Source: Atkinsonella hypoxylon (lineage: Eukaryota > Ascomycota > Sordariomycetes > Hypocreales > Clavicipitaceae). Taken from it: 64,000 nucleotides of DNA. The notes beneath the pieces are model-generated. The model was not told where the DNA came from. It saw only the letters and a list, made by a program, of their open reading frames with translations, and did not search any database. The stretch spans positions 1-64,000 of the forward strand of contig JFHB01000097.1 in assembly GCA_000729835.1 (NCBI GenBank), given 5' to 3'. Made by a program: the position numbers and the translations under genes. Position 1 is the first letter of the stretch. Every line of letters begins with the position of its first letter. Shown in pieces: positions 34,004 to 45,772 of the stretch.

Positions 34004-35861
34004 CTAAGGCCTGGTAGCGGCGTTGGATGTTTCTGCTTCGACGGTGAGTCCTAGCTTGTTGACCATGCAATCTGCTTGTACATGTTTACCCATGTACTTC
34101 CTGATAATCGAGTCAAAATCCTTCTCGCCGACAACTGGCCCGTTGCCTGAACATTTGGCCTTCTTTGTGAGTTCGGAGCAGAGCCCGTCCAGGTCGAATT
34201 CGCCGCTCTGGGCTTTCGGGCATTCCTGTAATTTCTCCCTAGAGTTTTTCGTGTTAGCAGGTGGATAGAGTCTGGCTTCGTGTCATGACGGGAATCTACC
34301 TACCAAATTTCACTGCAGTGCATGCCGGGTTTCTTGTCGGCGTCATTCTCGATAGCGTCTTGCTGCGCATCGATTTCTGCGATGAGATTCTTCTTAGGGG
34401 TCGACTCGGATGGAGCAGTGTTGAAGGGGGTGAGGAAGTCGGCGTCCAGACTGTCATTAAAGAAGAAATCGTCAAACGAGGAATTGGAGAGTACGTTTTC
34501 CTGCGGCTCTCGGTAGCCACCAAATAGTTGAGGATCAAAGCTGCCGCCGCCGTTTTTCTGTACAAGCCAGTCAAAGCTTAGGCTTCCAATGTCGACTTTG
34601 GCAAATTGAGCAAATGGTTGGTTGCTCGTTGTGGTGGCTGGTTGCTCTTCGCCGATAGTGGTAAGAGTGTCGAAAGGCTTGAAGCCCATAGGGGACTGTG
34701 AAAAGGGCTCAGGAGACGTGCCACATGACGAACTCGGGCCCCCTGTGTTGGAGTTGGAGGATGCTGAGGGTGAGCTCGTAGCAGCAGCGACGCTGAAGGG
34801 CACCGAGTCTACACTGGTGCGAGACCCAGCCCTAGCTGAGCTGCTCGTGGAAGGGGTAAACATGCCGGCGGACTTAGAGTACTCGTTTGTCTTTGACTGT
34901 TGCAAAGTCGGTGATTTACTCTCCCTGCCGAGGTTATGGGCAGGGCTGTTCTTCTGCCCATTCTGCCTATTCTGCCCATTCTGCTGAGGACTGATGGGTG
35001 GTCCGGGGAGAGCTCCAAATTTAGGAAATTCAAATTGAAAGCTGACGTCGCTCAAATTGTTGAGTGCAGCGCTGTCAAAAGGCATCTTCTCTCTTGGTGC
35101 GGGTTTGTTTGTCATGAGCGCCAAGCGCTGCTTGTACAGGTTGAGTTCAATAGTCATGCGATCTACTTGAGCTCGCAACTTGATGTTCTCATGGTTGGTC
35201 GTCTCGGAAGCCTTCTCCAATTCTTCTACCTTGGTTTCCAGATCCTTGAGATGCTTTTCCTTGCGCTCCCTAAAGGCCCGTTGAGCAGCCCGATTCTGGG
35301 CCTTACGTTTCTGTAATCTGGATTAGCACGACGAGGACAGAATCAACACACAACCTCAATTGGTTATGATAGACACTGGCAACTTACGGAGGTGGGCTCC
35401 GAAGTGAGCGGTTTTCGACCCGGTTTCTTTGAAACCTTCTCTGTGCTCTCCCGCCTTTTGGAGCCGTTGCCTGGACTGCTATCGTCCTCGTCATCTGGAT
35501 GACTTCGCTTCTCGTGTGCCTCGCCCTCCGTTGAGTCAGACTTCACGGTGCCAGGAATGTCACTCATCATCTTGGCTTGATCGTCACCAATGCTAGCAAA
35601 GGAAAAGTCGAAGCTAGAGTCGCCGAATTCATAATCATATTTATCCAAGTAAGGGCTTTCTTGAACACCGGCCCCATCTATATTCTGCTTCGGGGAATTC
35701 TGCAAAGAGTTGGGGGACAGCGTCAGTCTTTGAGCGGCCGGCGATGGGGTGTTCGATTGTTTGTTGGCGTTGAGAGCAGCGAAAAGCAGACTCTGCTGAT
35801 GCGGGGTTAAGAGGAAGTTGGGTGGCACAGACCCGCCTCCATTGTCACCGCTTGAAGCCAT
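34004..35861 (-). CDS. AP-1-like bZIP transcription factor (Yap1/NapA type)
   Basis: Redox-regulated bZIP activator of antioxidant genes. Exons 35861-35388, 35310-34304 and 34238-34004; 571 aa. The first intron (77 nt) falls just before the basic region and joins PTS-KRKAQNRAAQRAFRERKEKH, which holds the bZIP signature NxxAQxxFR; heptad leucines follow. The second intron (65 nt) splits the Trp codon in CSEIW-EKLQECPKAQ. The C-terminal cysteine-rich domain continues with LCSEL, KCSGNG and DCMVN, the pattern that in Yap1 forms disulfides and masks the nuclear export signal under oxidative stress. The middle region has one obvious cysteine in SSSCGTSPEPF, the likely n-CRD. A repeated QNGQNRQNGQ stretch is seen after the zipper. 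Confidence 0.93.
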
Positions 35862-37361
35862 CGCGGAACGAGGTGTCTATGCTGTGATTGACGATGAATC
35901 CAGTGGAGGTTTTTAGTGTGCAGGTGCTGAGAATCGATGTTTTCTCCGAGGAGCGTTGGTGACGCACAGTTAGGGACTTGGTCTAAGCAGCACGGATTTA
36001 CCACCCTGGTCCGGGATACAGTATGGCTCTCTTACCACCAGAACAGAGTGAAAGTGAGTGGCACCGCAAGGCTAGGCAAATACAGAGCAAAACCAAACGT
36101 TCAGTTTGTGTCTGGAACAAAGGGAAGATGGGCGTGAGGGACAAGTAGTCCGTAAGAGTAGCTGGTAAGCGAGCTGTGTCAGACAGTCAGCTGCGTTGCA
36201 GGTGGCAGGGTCTCATTATGTGACGGAGCGAAGAAGAAGAAAAACTTGCTGCCTGAGTCATAAACACAAACAGGCTTAATCGAATCTGCCTCCGCAAACA
36301 CGGTAAAGTGTGTGAGTTGGCTAATAGGTCTACGGAGTACGGAGTAGCATGGTGTCAAGCATAATGCACCGGACACAGGATGCCATCCATGGCTGTGGAC
36401 GTTGAGGCTGCATTTGTAAGCTGAAGGGCGGGGTATGGGCCGATGATATGCCCGCACAGGTACCTAGCGCATACCTGGTGTATACCTGGCCTATGGCTGG
36501 CATCTACCGCCGTACCCTAGGTGCCTGGACAAGTAGCGAAACGTTCCTGCCGATATACGGGTGAAGTCAATGTGGCACCAAGGGTGATGCTCCAGTACGC
36601 TCCAGTACCGGCGAAGATCAAGCGGATATCATTCGAAGTACCTGTACCTGTAACGTGCTGCTCCTGCATTACCCCGTACGCTACCTAAGGTACACCTACC
36701 TAGGCATGCAAGACATTGATGTGTAGCATCCTTGCCCCTTACACATGACATGACGCTGGAACAACAACAATGTCTTGCGCCACCTTCCAACACCCACGGT
36801 AAAAGATCTTCCCCTCTCCACAGCATGGTTGTTGTACCAAATGCGTCCGGACACTCACAGGACTGGCTGCACTCTGAGCTTTTTGGGAGGCCCAGGGGCT
36901 AAGATACCCTATTCGCAAAATCCATGTCCCTCAATGCTGTTTCCTAACCTAGTGGCTGGATTGTGCCTGTCGATCAAGTGGGGCACCTTGCGAATACTAA
37001 GTGATCCGTCGTATGATTTAACAAAATAGCGACACCTCTTTACCTGCAATTGATGTGTCTCTTGTCAGATATGACCTTCTCTGCAATTGTACTGACGCCA
37101 TTAGGGCCAGGACCTCAAAGGTTAAACCTCAGATGTCTGTGCATGATCACGTCATCTGCATAGGTCGAACAGTCTTCTTTTACCATTTTTTTTTTTCGCT
37201 TTTCTTCTTTTCTTTTTTCTCAAGTGCTCTATCTGGAGATACATGTAGGGTATATCGATAGCTCTCGCTTTCCATAAACATTATTCCGCAGTTCCATGAA
37301 ACGCCTAGAGCATTTGTTCCGTTGTTCAACGAATATATTCATGTTGAATTCGATAGTGGCT
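35862..37361. other. Intergenic region, AP-1 promoter and grg-1 3' side
   Basis: Holds the upstream region of the bZIP gene and the 3' end of grg-1. A CCTACCTAGG-type palindrome is near 36685-36705 and short repeats such as GCTCCAGTAC are near 36590-36610. No gene recognised. Confidence 0.55.
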
Positions 37362-37650
37362 TTAGTGCTTAGCAGCCTCCTTGTGAACCTCAGCCTTGGA
37401 GTCGTGACCCTTCTGCTCGAACTTGTCACCAACAGCGTCCTTGGCGGCGGACAAACTGTAGCACAATCGTGTTTGTTAGACCAAGTCATAGTCAAGGACC
37501 TCTAGCACGCGCATGGAAAATGACATACCGAGTGCTGGCTTTGACATTGCTGTCCTTGGCAACCTCCTTGTTGGCCTCGTGGCTGGCACCGGAGACGGCA
37601 CTCTGGACATTCTCAGCGACGTAGTTAGCAGCTTGCTTGACGGACTCCAT
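37362..37650 (-). CDS. grg-1: Glucose-repressible / clock-controlled protein Grg1 (Ccg-1)
   Basis: Small abundant hydrophilic protein, 71 aa, the same length as Neurospora GRG-1/CCG-1. Exons 37650-37529 and 37455-37362, with a 73-nt GTATGT...CTACAG intron that splits an Arg codon. The sequence begins MESVKQAANYVAENVQSAVS and ends KAEVHKEAAKH, with the typical Lys-, Ala- and Asp-rich composition. In Neurospora the gene is repressed by glucose and driven by the circadian clock and stress; its molecular role is unclear. A TATA box (TATATAAA, minus strand) lies at 37773-37780, about 125 bp upstream of the ATG, followed by a pyrimidine-rich leader, fitting a strongly expressed gene. Confidence 0.92.
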
Positions 37651-37772
37651 TATGATGTGTAGTGTAAAAGAGACGACCGAGATATGTCTAGTGGTGTGTG
37701 AATTTGGTTGCGAATGCGGGTTGGATTGATGAAGGAAAGGAAAAGATTGAGGAAATGCAGGCAGGTCATGGG

Positions 37773-37780
37773 TTTATATA
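37773..37780 (-). promoter_or_regulatory. TATA box of grg-1
   Basis: TATATAAA on the minus strand about 125 bp before the grg-1 start codon, with a CT-rich tract between them. Confidence 0.65.
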
Positions 37781-39887
37781 GAAAGTTAAGAGTCAGGACC
37801 GTGCCGCCAGTCCCTCATTCTAGCAAAGCAGCTTTCTTTGAAAAGATCAGTCTAGCGGCCAAGCCTTCTTTGAAGTCCCACAAATTCACACAAGGTCAGG
37901 ACCAATATTACATAGAAATCCATCGATGGCACCAGCACCAGGAGCAGCCGTGCGCATCGTGAACAACTTGCTAGCAATCGACGTCAGAGTTGGCATGACC
38001 CCGCAGCCACACGGCTACGATGCCACACCCGCAGACCATGGCGGTGCAATTTGAGAGAATGACGACATGAGGCTGCCAAGCTGCTTCAGCCGCCGAATTT
38101 GTGCAACAGTAGGTTTTCCTACAGTTCTCGCTTGCGCCTTGCTGTTTGATTTTGCTGGCCCGTTGCTGACCCCAGTGACTCGTCGTGTAATTCGTAATTC
38201 GTAATTCGAGTACGGAAGAGGCCAGGCGCCATAGTGTACAGTATCGACCATCGATTGCCCGAACCCGCTAGTTCGTTTGCAAGGGCTCCATTCTGCAATT
38301 AATTCGGCCGCCCAGGTCGCGCGGCGTGACGTCATAGATATTTTGACTATCAGCCTGCATTCATTACGGCGAAAGTGCCACCGCCGACGAAGAGAATTTG
38401 GCCAGATTTCACATTGCCCTGCCCGCAAGCGGTGCACCAAATCCGGAGATTCAAACAACGCAGTGTTACAGGCGAATCCACTCATTGAATGTTGCTTTCC
38501 GACCTAAGCAGAAAGTGGACCGTAGAACGGTCTGGACTTCTTTGTAAGGTAAGAAGATGGTATCTCGATATGTAAATCGGCATCAAAATTGGTCATATAA
38601 GATCATCTGATTGTTAATGACACTTACAAAACCCCTTTGGGTGTTGATGTGGAATGGTTTGCTCCATTATTCATAGTGCCAATACAGCTTCTTCAAAGGA
38701 CAATATACCCTCTGGGCCCTGGCTGGCAAGTACATCCCGCAGAATGCCCGATCATGTCAGTTTACGTTGTCACGATCATCGTGTAGTTGTGTATGAAATC
38801 TCGACCCTAACCTGTTCCTATGCCGCCCGTTGCCTCGAAATGTTCTCGCATGTTCACCAAGAGACACGACCAAAACAGATTAGCTGCAACACTGAGCAAA
38901 ACTAAACAACCCAAGACTTGACCGGTGATTGAATCTTAGACTGACATTTGATGCTGAGGCCCGGTCCAGCTGCAATACTAAGAGCCTTGAGTTTACAAGA
39001 AGGGCGAGACACAAAGGTGTTTTTTATTCCCCTTAACAGCGTCCAAAAAAAAAAAAAAAAAAAAAAAAAGGACGTCTTTCGATAACAAGCTACGTACCTC
39101 CCGTCAAGCAAACAACACGCTAGAAGCGTTTAGAGCTAAATTTCGTACACAATAGTTTTACAATAGCTAGCTCAGAGGATAATAATGACTTTTTTAAACG
39201 AACAACCTCTATGGCGAAGAGCTCTTCATCCAATTGAAGCGGTGCACACAAGAGCAGCCGGTCTCACGACCAGACTGCTGCTAGTTCTTGTAGTCAGCTA
39301 ATTTTACATGGAAATCAAAGTACCTTAGAGTCCACAATGCCGCGATTGATATATCTCTGCAAGTGAACAGCTTGCTCCCCTAACACTGTTAAAGGGCTGG
39401 AATTTTTGTAATAGAAGCGTGGTGCAGTGTCCTGCTTCGTGATCCATAGAAATCATGGCCATGACACTCACTCTATGGTAACGAGGAGTTGATGAACAAC
39501 GCCATCGAATCATCGCTTGCTAGTGATCTGAAAATCAAAGGAAGACAGCACTGCATGAGCGATTGACTACCTGAGTGCCGTCGCTTTTCGTCGGTCGGGA
39601 ATCCGTGCGGAGAAATGACACTATTCACGACGTGAAGGGTTGCAGTGGGAGGACTCAATTCGCTGCTAAAGTGTCACGTGTGTCGACGAGCTATTGGTTA
39701 TCGTGGGCAGGGGCTGACTGACTGGCTGCGGACCCCGCCAACTACCAAGGTACCTTGCAAACCACTGGACGTCACAGTCAATCTCCTGATGGTTCCGCTA
39801 TTATTACCTAGATGAACTGTACGCCACTCCGAACAAGACCACCAGATAGCCTGTCGAAACTCAGTCTATTTCCCCCTCGAGTAAAAG
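37781..39887. other. Intergenic region between divergent grg-1 and BSD-domain genes
   Basis: About 2.1 kb. Contains a GTAATTC triple repeat near 38190-38210 and an A25 tract at 39045-39069. A 156-codon frame on the minus strand (38015-38485) has no recognisable domain and I do not call it a gene. Confidence 0.55.
39045..39069 (+). repeat. A25 homopolymer
   Basis: Twenty-five consecutive A residues in the grg-1/BSD intergenic region. Confidence 0.9.
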
Positions 39888-41219
39888 ATGGATCTCGCGT
39901 ATGATCATATTCAAGAGGAAGCTTATCCCAAGGACAGGAAGGAGTCCAGTGAGACACCAAAACCGGAGACCGAGGAGTCATCCTTAAACAATGACTTGCA
40001 GGACGCCTACAAAGCAATATCTTCAAGCGCATGGGGCATGAAGATTGGCGGTTTTCTCGGAAATGTCATGAAGCAGGCAAGTTCATTAGTCGACAAGCAC
40101 CTGAGCTGGTTAATCGAGCTGACCGGACTAACAGGGTGAATCCGTCTATGCTCAAGCCCAAAAGGAGCTCGCCGAAGTGGGAGAAGATGCCACCAAAGGA
40201 TTTACAGACCTGAGAGAATCTCTGATCAACCGAACACGATCACTTTCATTGAACACAGCAACGCCCGCAGATGGAGCACAGGACGGCGATGATACACAAT
40301 CTACACCAACCAAGACTAAGGCGAACCCATCCGATGATGTTTCCGAACAATCCGAGACAGTTTTGTCGCGCCTCCGAGCAGAAGCTGCTAAGCGCCTCAA
40401 AGACCTGCAAAAGGCGGAAGACGCTGCTGATGAGGCTCTGCTTCGATTCGGTGGCAATGTCCGGGATTTTCTTCGAGATGCTATCAGCGTTGCTCCCCCA
40501 GAGGAGTCATCGCAAGGATCCACGGTACTTTTTGAGAGTAAAGATGCACATGGCAAGCGCGTCATTCACACATCTCGTTTTGATGCTCAAATGCATGTCA
40601 TTCATACATCTACCGAGGGATTCACAAGCGATCCCGCAGGCGACGAGTTCGAGAAGTGGACCAAAGATTTTGATGTAGAAAAGACCACGGATGAAATTGC
40701 TACTGATCTTGCGAAATACCCGGAACTGAGGGCGTCGATGGAGAAGCTTGTTCCAGACCAGGTTTCCTACGCAGACTTCTGGAAACGGTATTATTTCCTC
40801 AGACATGGTATTGAAACAGCTGAATCGAGACGACGTGATCTATTGAAAGGTGAGCCTCTATGGGACACCACCCCCATGATTGAACGTTCAATTATGCTAA
40901 CATTCCTCCGTTCCTAGCCGCCTCCACTGAAGACGAAGTTGGCTGGGATGATGATTCAGACGAAGAGGCCATAGAGAGGACAGATTCCAAGACTGGTGAT
41001 CCAAAGCCAACTTGTTCTGCAGCGTCTTCAACAACCATTCAGCGCCAAGATGGCCTTCTCAAGCCGACCGAGTCCAGAAAATCCAACGACGAAAAATCTC
41101 AGGCGGATAGTGAAGCGAGCTATGATGTCGTCGGAGCTGCATCGGGTAAAGCCAGCCAGGCGCCGAGCAGCCCTAAAGACTCGAAGAAGGGAGACGATAG
41201 TGACGATGATTGGGAATGA
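39888..41219 (+). CDS. BSD-domain protein (Dos2-like)
   Basis: 401 aa from three exons: 39888-40076, 40135-40849 and 40918-41219. The first intron (58 nt) has a GC donor (AG|GCAAGT) and a CTAACAG acceptor; it joins NVMKQ to GESVYAQAQKELAEVG in phase 0, and no GT donor nearby keeps the frame. The BSD domain (about residues 190-290) shows the conserved YADFWKRYYF motif preceded by LVPDQVS. The N-terminal part (WGMKIGGFLGNVMKQGESV) is the usual amphipathic segment of this family. The acidic tail ends DDSDDDWE. Dos2-type proteins are linked to ubiquitin-related and heterochromatin functions in yeasts, but the biochemical role is unknown. It converges with the Tsr2 gene, with 209 bp between stop codons. 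Confidence 0.86.
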
Positions 41220-41428
41220 TGCGAACTCGCCCCTTCATTAGGCTGGCAATCAGCGGTCTAGGATTGCATAAAGTGCTCACCATTCAGACGCTGTCCATGA
41301 TTCCCAATTCCTTCGCAAGCCTGTTTGGTAGCACAGATTTGTATGATTGCGCTGAATTTTTTTGGTTCGTGGCGATTAGCAGTGCGGTATGTGAGTATGT
41401 GCTCTGAGTTGGAGCACACGGTTCAAAT

Positions 41429-42116
41429 TTACCTCCTCTTGTGAGTCACTTTCGTGAAGCCGTCTTCATCCACTTCGAGCGCCGGCTTTTCTTTAGGTGC
41501 AGGAGCATCTGCCATATCCACGTCAACACTCCCCTCATCAGTGTCACCATCTTCGGCGTCATCAGACTCCCAATCTGTATCTTGATCCGCATCCTCGGCC
41601 TTTGTGAACATGTTGCCCAGGCTCTTCCCTCCTAGCTTTTGAAATCGCTCCCATAGCCGATTAACATGGTCGAATTGTCCCATGGCACATTGCACACGTG
41701 CGCTAATAATATTTTCGGCAACTTCTAAACTCGAATCGTCGTCGGTGTTGACTTCGAACTCGTCACTCATGATCTGGAGGAGAACGGTCTCGACGTACTC
41801 TGTATCGGGCTCCTCGACAGTGCTTCTTTGCTGACCCGGAGCGGCATCTGTAAATGTTGGAAATAATTCGGCAATCGCACCAGCGAACCAGTCACGCTTG
41901 TCCGCGGAATCTGGGCCGCCCCAGCCATTTTGCACCGCGAGGGTCAACGCAGGCCAGAGATGAAGGGAGTAGGCGACAGCTTGCTCGAACTTTGTCTGTC
42001 GCTCCTCTGGAGAGAGAGAGAGATTCTTGTTAGCATTTCGTCCAGCTTATTGTCCGAGCTCATGTGTGTCTGATACCTGCTGGAGGAAGCTGGGTGCTGT
42101 CTGTCGAAGCGGCCAT
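41429..42116 (-). CDS. tsr2: Pre-rRNA-processing protein Tsr2
   Basis: Ribosome-assembly factor; in yeast Tsr2 escorts the small-subunit protein eS26 into the nucleus and onto pre-40S particles. 205 aa from exons 42116-42077 and 42006-41429. The 71-nt intron ends in a CT-rich tract (TCTCTCTCTCTCCAG) and rejoins PPA-EERQTKFEQAVAYSLHLW. The WGG motif (VQNGWGGPDS) gives the family its name. The central helices (YVETVLLQIMSDEFEV, then VAENIISARVQCAMGQFDHV) fit Tsr2. An acidic stretch of Asp and Glu precedes the C-terminal EDGFTKVTHKRR, as in other members. Confidence 0.93.
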
Positions 42117-42367
42117 GGTTTCTGCGCTTAGCTGCTGTTGGAGAGGCAGCTATTATGCACGAGGACGGACATTTCGTCAAAAATTTCGAACCCTTCGTGC
42201 CATTCGTTGGTGTCATTGTGAGCGGAGCATGCAGGTCATGGCCAATCAGAATACACTGATATAGACAAGGGACATTTTTTCGTGGAGTTGGGGAAGCACA
42301 GGGAGAGTACAACGTACAACCCGACTAACTATGCCCCCCCCTCTTGTACTGACCTAACCACCAACCA

Positions 42368-42561
42368 CTAAGTGACCGAAGGCCTAACCATTAAAGATAC
42401 CTGAGCTGATTACTTCTCACCCTGACCTCTAACCAACCCTGATTCTAACCCATGTTTTGTCTTAAAATTTATATACAAAATACCTTTCCCAACCCTAACC
42501 CTACGTCTACTAGTTAGACAAGGTGATAAGGTCCCTCTAATGGTCAGGTGAGGTCACTTAG
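42368..42561. repeat. Imperfect inverted repeat around CCTAAC-rich DNA
   Basis: CTAAGTGACC at 42368-42377 is exactly complementary to 42552-42561, and the match extends imperfectly inward over about 24 bases (left arm to 42393, right arm from 42538). Between the arms CTAACC/CCCTAA units recur, including AACCCTAACCCTA. A small non-autonomous element is possible; no clear target duplication was found. Confidence 0.5.
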
Positions 42562-42583
42562 GGGGATACAGTAAATCTCAGAG

Positions 42584-42874
42584 CCAGAGCGGGTGTAGAT
42601 TTAGGCAGAATGGCATATGCCCAGTATATGCTTAGTATATGCTAATTACACTGTGTTAATTTTAAGCAAGAGATCTAGAGTCTAGAGCGTGTATTTCTAT
42701 AGCACTATACATACTACTAGATATTAATGCACTATACCACTATATGTAAAAAGGTTTAATTCGCACTAATACACTGTGCATTCTGTATATACTAGGCATA
42801 TACTGGGCATATGCGAAAACGCTTCACCGCCTGCTATTCTGGCCAAAAATAAACCCTTTTTAGCTCCGCTCTGG
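42584..42874. repeat. Putative MITE with CCAGAGCGG ends
   Basis: The left end CCAGAGCGG (42584-42592, reading CCAGAGCGGG) is complementary to CCGCTCTGG at the right end (42866-42874). A second inner pair, GCATATGCCCAGTATATGC plus nine more bases (42613-42640), matches 42787-42814 in inverted orientation with one mismatch. The interior is AT-rich. The inverted-repeat layout and about 290-bp size suggest a miniature element, but I cannot see a clean target duplication. Confidence 0.55.
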
Positions 42875-43023
42875 ACCAATGCACACAGGGGGAATTGGTA
42901 GGTCCAGTCTACGAGGTGGCTCCAAACTAGTACTGACATGGATTGTGCGCCAATGAAATAAGGTCTCGGGACGGTACTTGCCAGAGGGGTGCTAAATTAC
43001 ACTTAAGAATAAGTATTGGCAAG

Positions 43024-43346
43024 TGTTATGGACTCGAGCCTTAGGCTCGGGTCTTTCAGTAGAGGGAGGACAGCAGGAAAGGGACAGAGATCTATATAAG
43101 TAAAGGGAGAGGAGCGAGCTACATTTATCTAGAGGTTAGCTAGACTTCGCTAGGCTCTAGAGAGAGAACCTTAGCTATAGAGTATATACTAAAAGAGGCT
43201 CCTAAGGGGATAGACCTACCTCTAAATATATAGTATAGAAGTATAGAGAGGCTTCTAGTTCCTTCTCTCTTCTCCCTTTTCTCTTTATAATTATAGTTCT
43301 TATTATAAATACTAGTTAGTAGTAGCTTCTAAGCTAGTCTATTATA
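43024..43346 (+). repeat. Gypsy 5' LTR
   Basis: 323 bp, starts TGTTATGGACTCGAG and ends AGTCTATTATA. The outer half keeps CpG-containing sequence while the inner part is RIP-like. It equals 58634-58956 in length. Confidence 0.9.
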
Positions 43347-45772
43347 TACTATAATTATTCTATAGATAGAATACTAATAAAAACAATATTATTTAGTTAT
43401 AGTAATAAGGGCCTAGCTAGCTAGCTTAAGCACTCTTTTAATCTCTATAGAGAGGTAAAGAAAAGTATAGTAGAAATTAGCTAAAAAGCAGTAGAAATTA
43501 TAGTACTTTATAAGTTAGTTAAAAGTTAATCTCTATAAATAAAGAAACTATAATGCTTTATAATAAACTATATATAGATAAAGAAGTAGCTTTAAGCTGT
43601 AGTAAGCTAGTAGCTAGAGAAACTTAAATAGAAGCCTTTACCTATAGTAAACCCTTACAATAGAAATAAATAGAGCTTTTAGGCCTAGTAAATAGTAATT
43701 ACCTAAAAGCTTTAAGCTAATAGTGCCTTTATAGGTATAATATAGAACTAGTAGTACTATTTATACTAAAGCTTATTACTTAAGGTTTAGTAAAGAGTAG
43801 CTACTTATTATAAAGTAAATAAAGTAAAAGAATATAATATATAGAGATTTCTTAATTACTTAGAATTAGTCTTTATAGATTCTTACTAATAGAACTAAGC
43901 TTTAATTAAGCTTAATTAGCTTTAATAAAGTAGTAATAAGTAGTTTATAGAATTCTATATTTATTTTAAAGAGAAAATTATACTAGTAAAAGGGGCTAAC
44001 TAGAATAATAGTATAAAGTTAGCTAAGTTATAAATAGCGCTTAATAAAGAAATAAGGGATTATAGTGTAAAAAGAGATATTCTATATTATAACTACCTTT
44101 AGGTAGTAAAGTACTACTATAGTATTATATTAAACCTTAAGTTATATTATATTAAGGAATAGCACTAGTAGAAATACAGCCTTAGCTCTAAAGAGCTCTA
44201 GAATAGTAATATTAAAATAACTAAAGTTAATACTATAGAAACTTAATAGAAATAGAAAAAGAGTATAAAGAAATCTAAAGTAAAATAACTAAATAAGAAT
44301 ACTTTATAAGTAAAGTAAATATTTAAGGCTAAACTTAAGAAATACTATTAAAAGAGGTAATACCTTTAATATAAGTTATTTTAATATTATATTTAAGAAT
44401 ATAGATTATAACTAATAGAATATAAGCTAAAATTAACTAGTATATAAGTAGTAGCTATAGATAATATATAGAAGAAGAACTTTAATAAGTTAAAAAAAGG
44501 CTTACCTTTAGCTTTAAGTTTAGTATAAAGGTAAAGGTAATATAAATAATATAATAACTCTTACTTAATAGGCAGCTAGAAGAAGAATATAAAGAGATAA
44601 CTAAAAAAATAAATATATTACTATTCTTTATCTCTATACTCTTTAACTAACTATTGTTCTATAATATATAGATAAATAGTAAGTATAACTACTTTACTAT
44701 AATAAGTAAGAGTTTAGTGTAATACCTTAGCTTAAAGTAAGTTTTATTACTATATAAAAGAATAGTATAAATAGCAGTAAAGGTTAAATAGTAGTTCTAT
44801 AATAGCTACTAAAGAAGTGCCTTAATTACTTCTTTAGTTTACTTATAGATAAATATTAATAGCTAAGTCTTCTTAGTAATAGCCTATATAATCTTAGGCT
44901 TAACCTAAGATTATATCTTTAGAAGTTTATAGTTAGCCTATAATAGAGTTATTCTTAACGCTACTAGCTAGAGCTTATTAGTAGGTAAAGCTAAAAGCTT
45001 TATAATTTAAGTAATAAGCTTTTAGAGCGTTAAGAACTTAATAAAACTAATATTAGTAATAGTTTATAGTGCTTTAATAAAATAAAGTAAAAGCTAAAAG
45101 GTTACTATATATTTTATTACTATAAGCCTTTAGGAAATTACCTTTATATTATTATTATAAATCTCTTTAGAAAGTTTTAGTTTATTAATACTACTACTTA
45201 AATTAAAGGATTTTTATAATCTTTTTAAAGAAAAAAAAGCTTAAGGCCTTTTACTATATAGAGAAAAGCTAAATTACTATATTAAGCTAAAACAGCAGCT
45301 AAATAGCTCTTTACTATTACTACTATAGGCTTTACTATACAATATACTATAGAACTATTTATTAGAAATTAAAAGGTAGATAATAAACCTAATAGATAAA
45401 GAGTAAATTTAAGCTAGTTTCTTTTTAGTAGTAGTATTTATTTTTTTAGCTAAAAAGCTAAGTAAAGGTTAATAATTCTATATTAATTATTAAGCTCTTA
45501 ATAAAATTATAGAATAAAACTATTACTCTTTTCTCTTAATAAAAGAGATACTTAAGTTATTATTAAAGGTATATTAGTTTATTAAGCTAAATATATAGTT
45601 AGCTTTCTATAGAATTTAAATAGTAAATAATAAAGAGTACCTTATAGTGTTTTACACTTAATTTAGCCTCTTTAAATAGCTAGTTTACCCCTTTAGATTA
45701 GTAAAAGCTTTAGCTATATTTTAATAATATATTAATAGTACACTAAAAGAGGCTCTTAAGGATTATATAACT

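Larger units (their letters stand above)
42317..43018. other. Transposon-edge spacer with two inverted-repeat structures
   Basis: No gene. Holds CCTAAC-rich sequence, an inverted repeat at 42368-42561 and another at 42584-42874 (described separately). It is the left flank of the gypsy insertion and is only mildly AT-biased. Confidence 0.6.

Noticed and set aside
38015..38485. 156-codon minus-strand frame in the grg-1/BSD spacer
   Set aside because: No domain, unusual composition, no splice-supported extension; probably chance.
42420..42520. True internal telomere array
   Set aside because: Only about two contiguous CCCTAA units occur; the rest are scattered CTAACC words.
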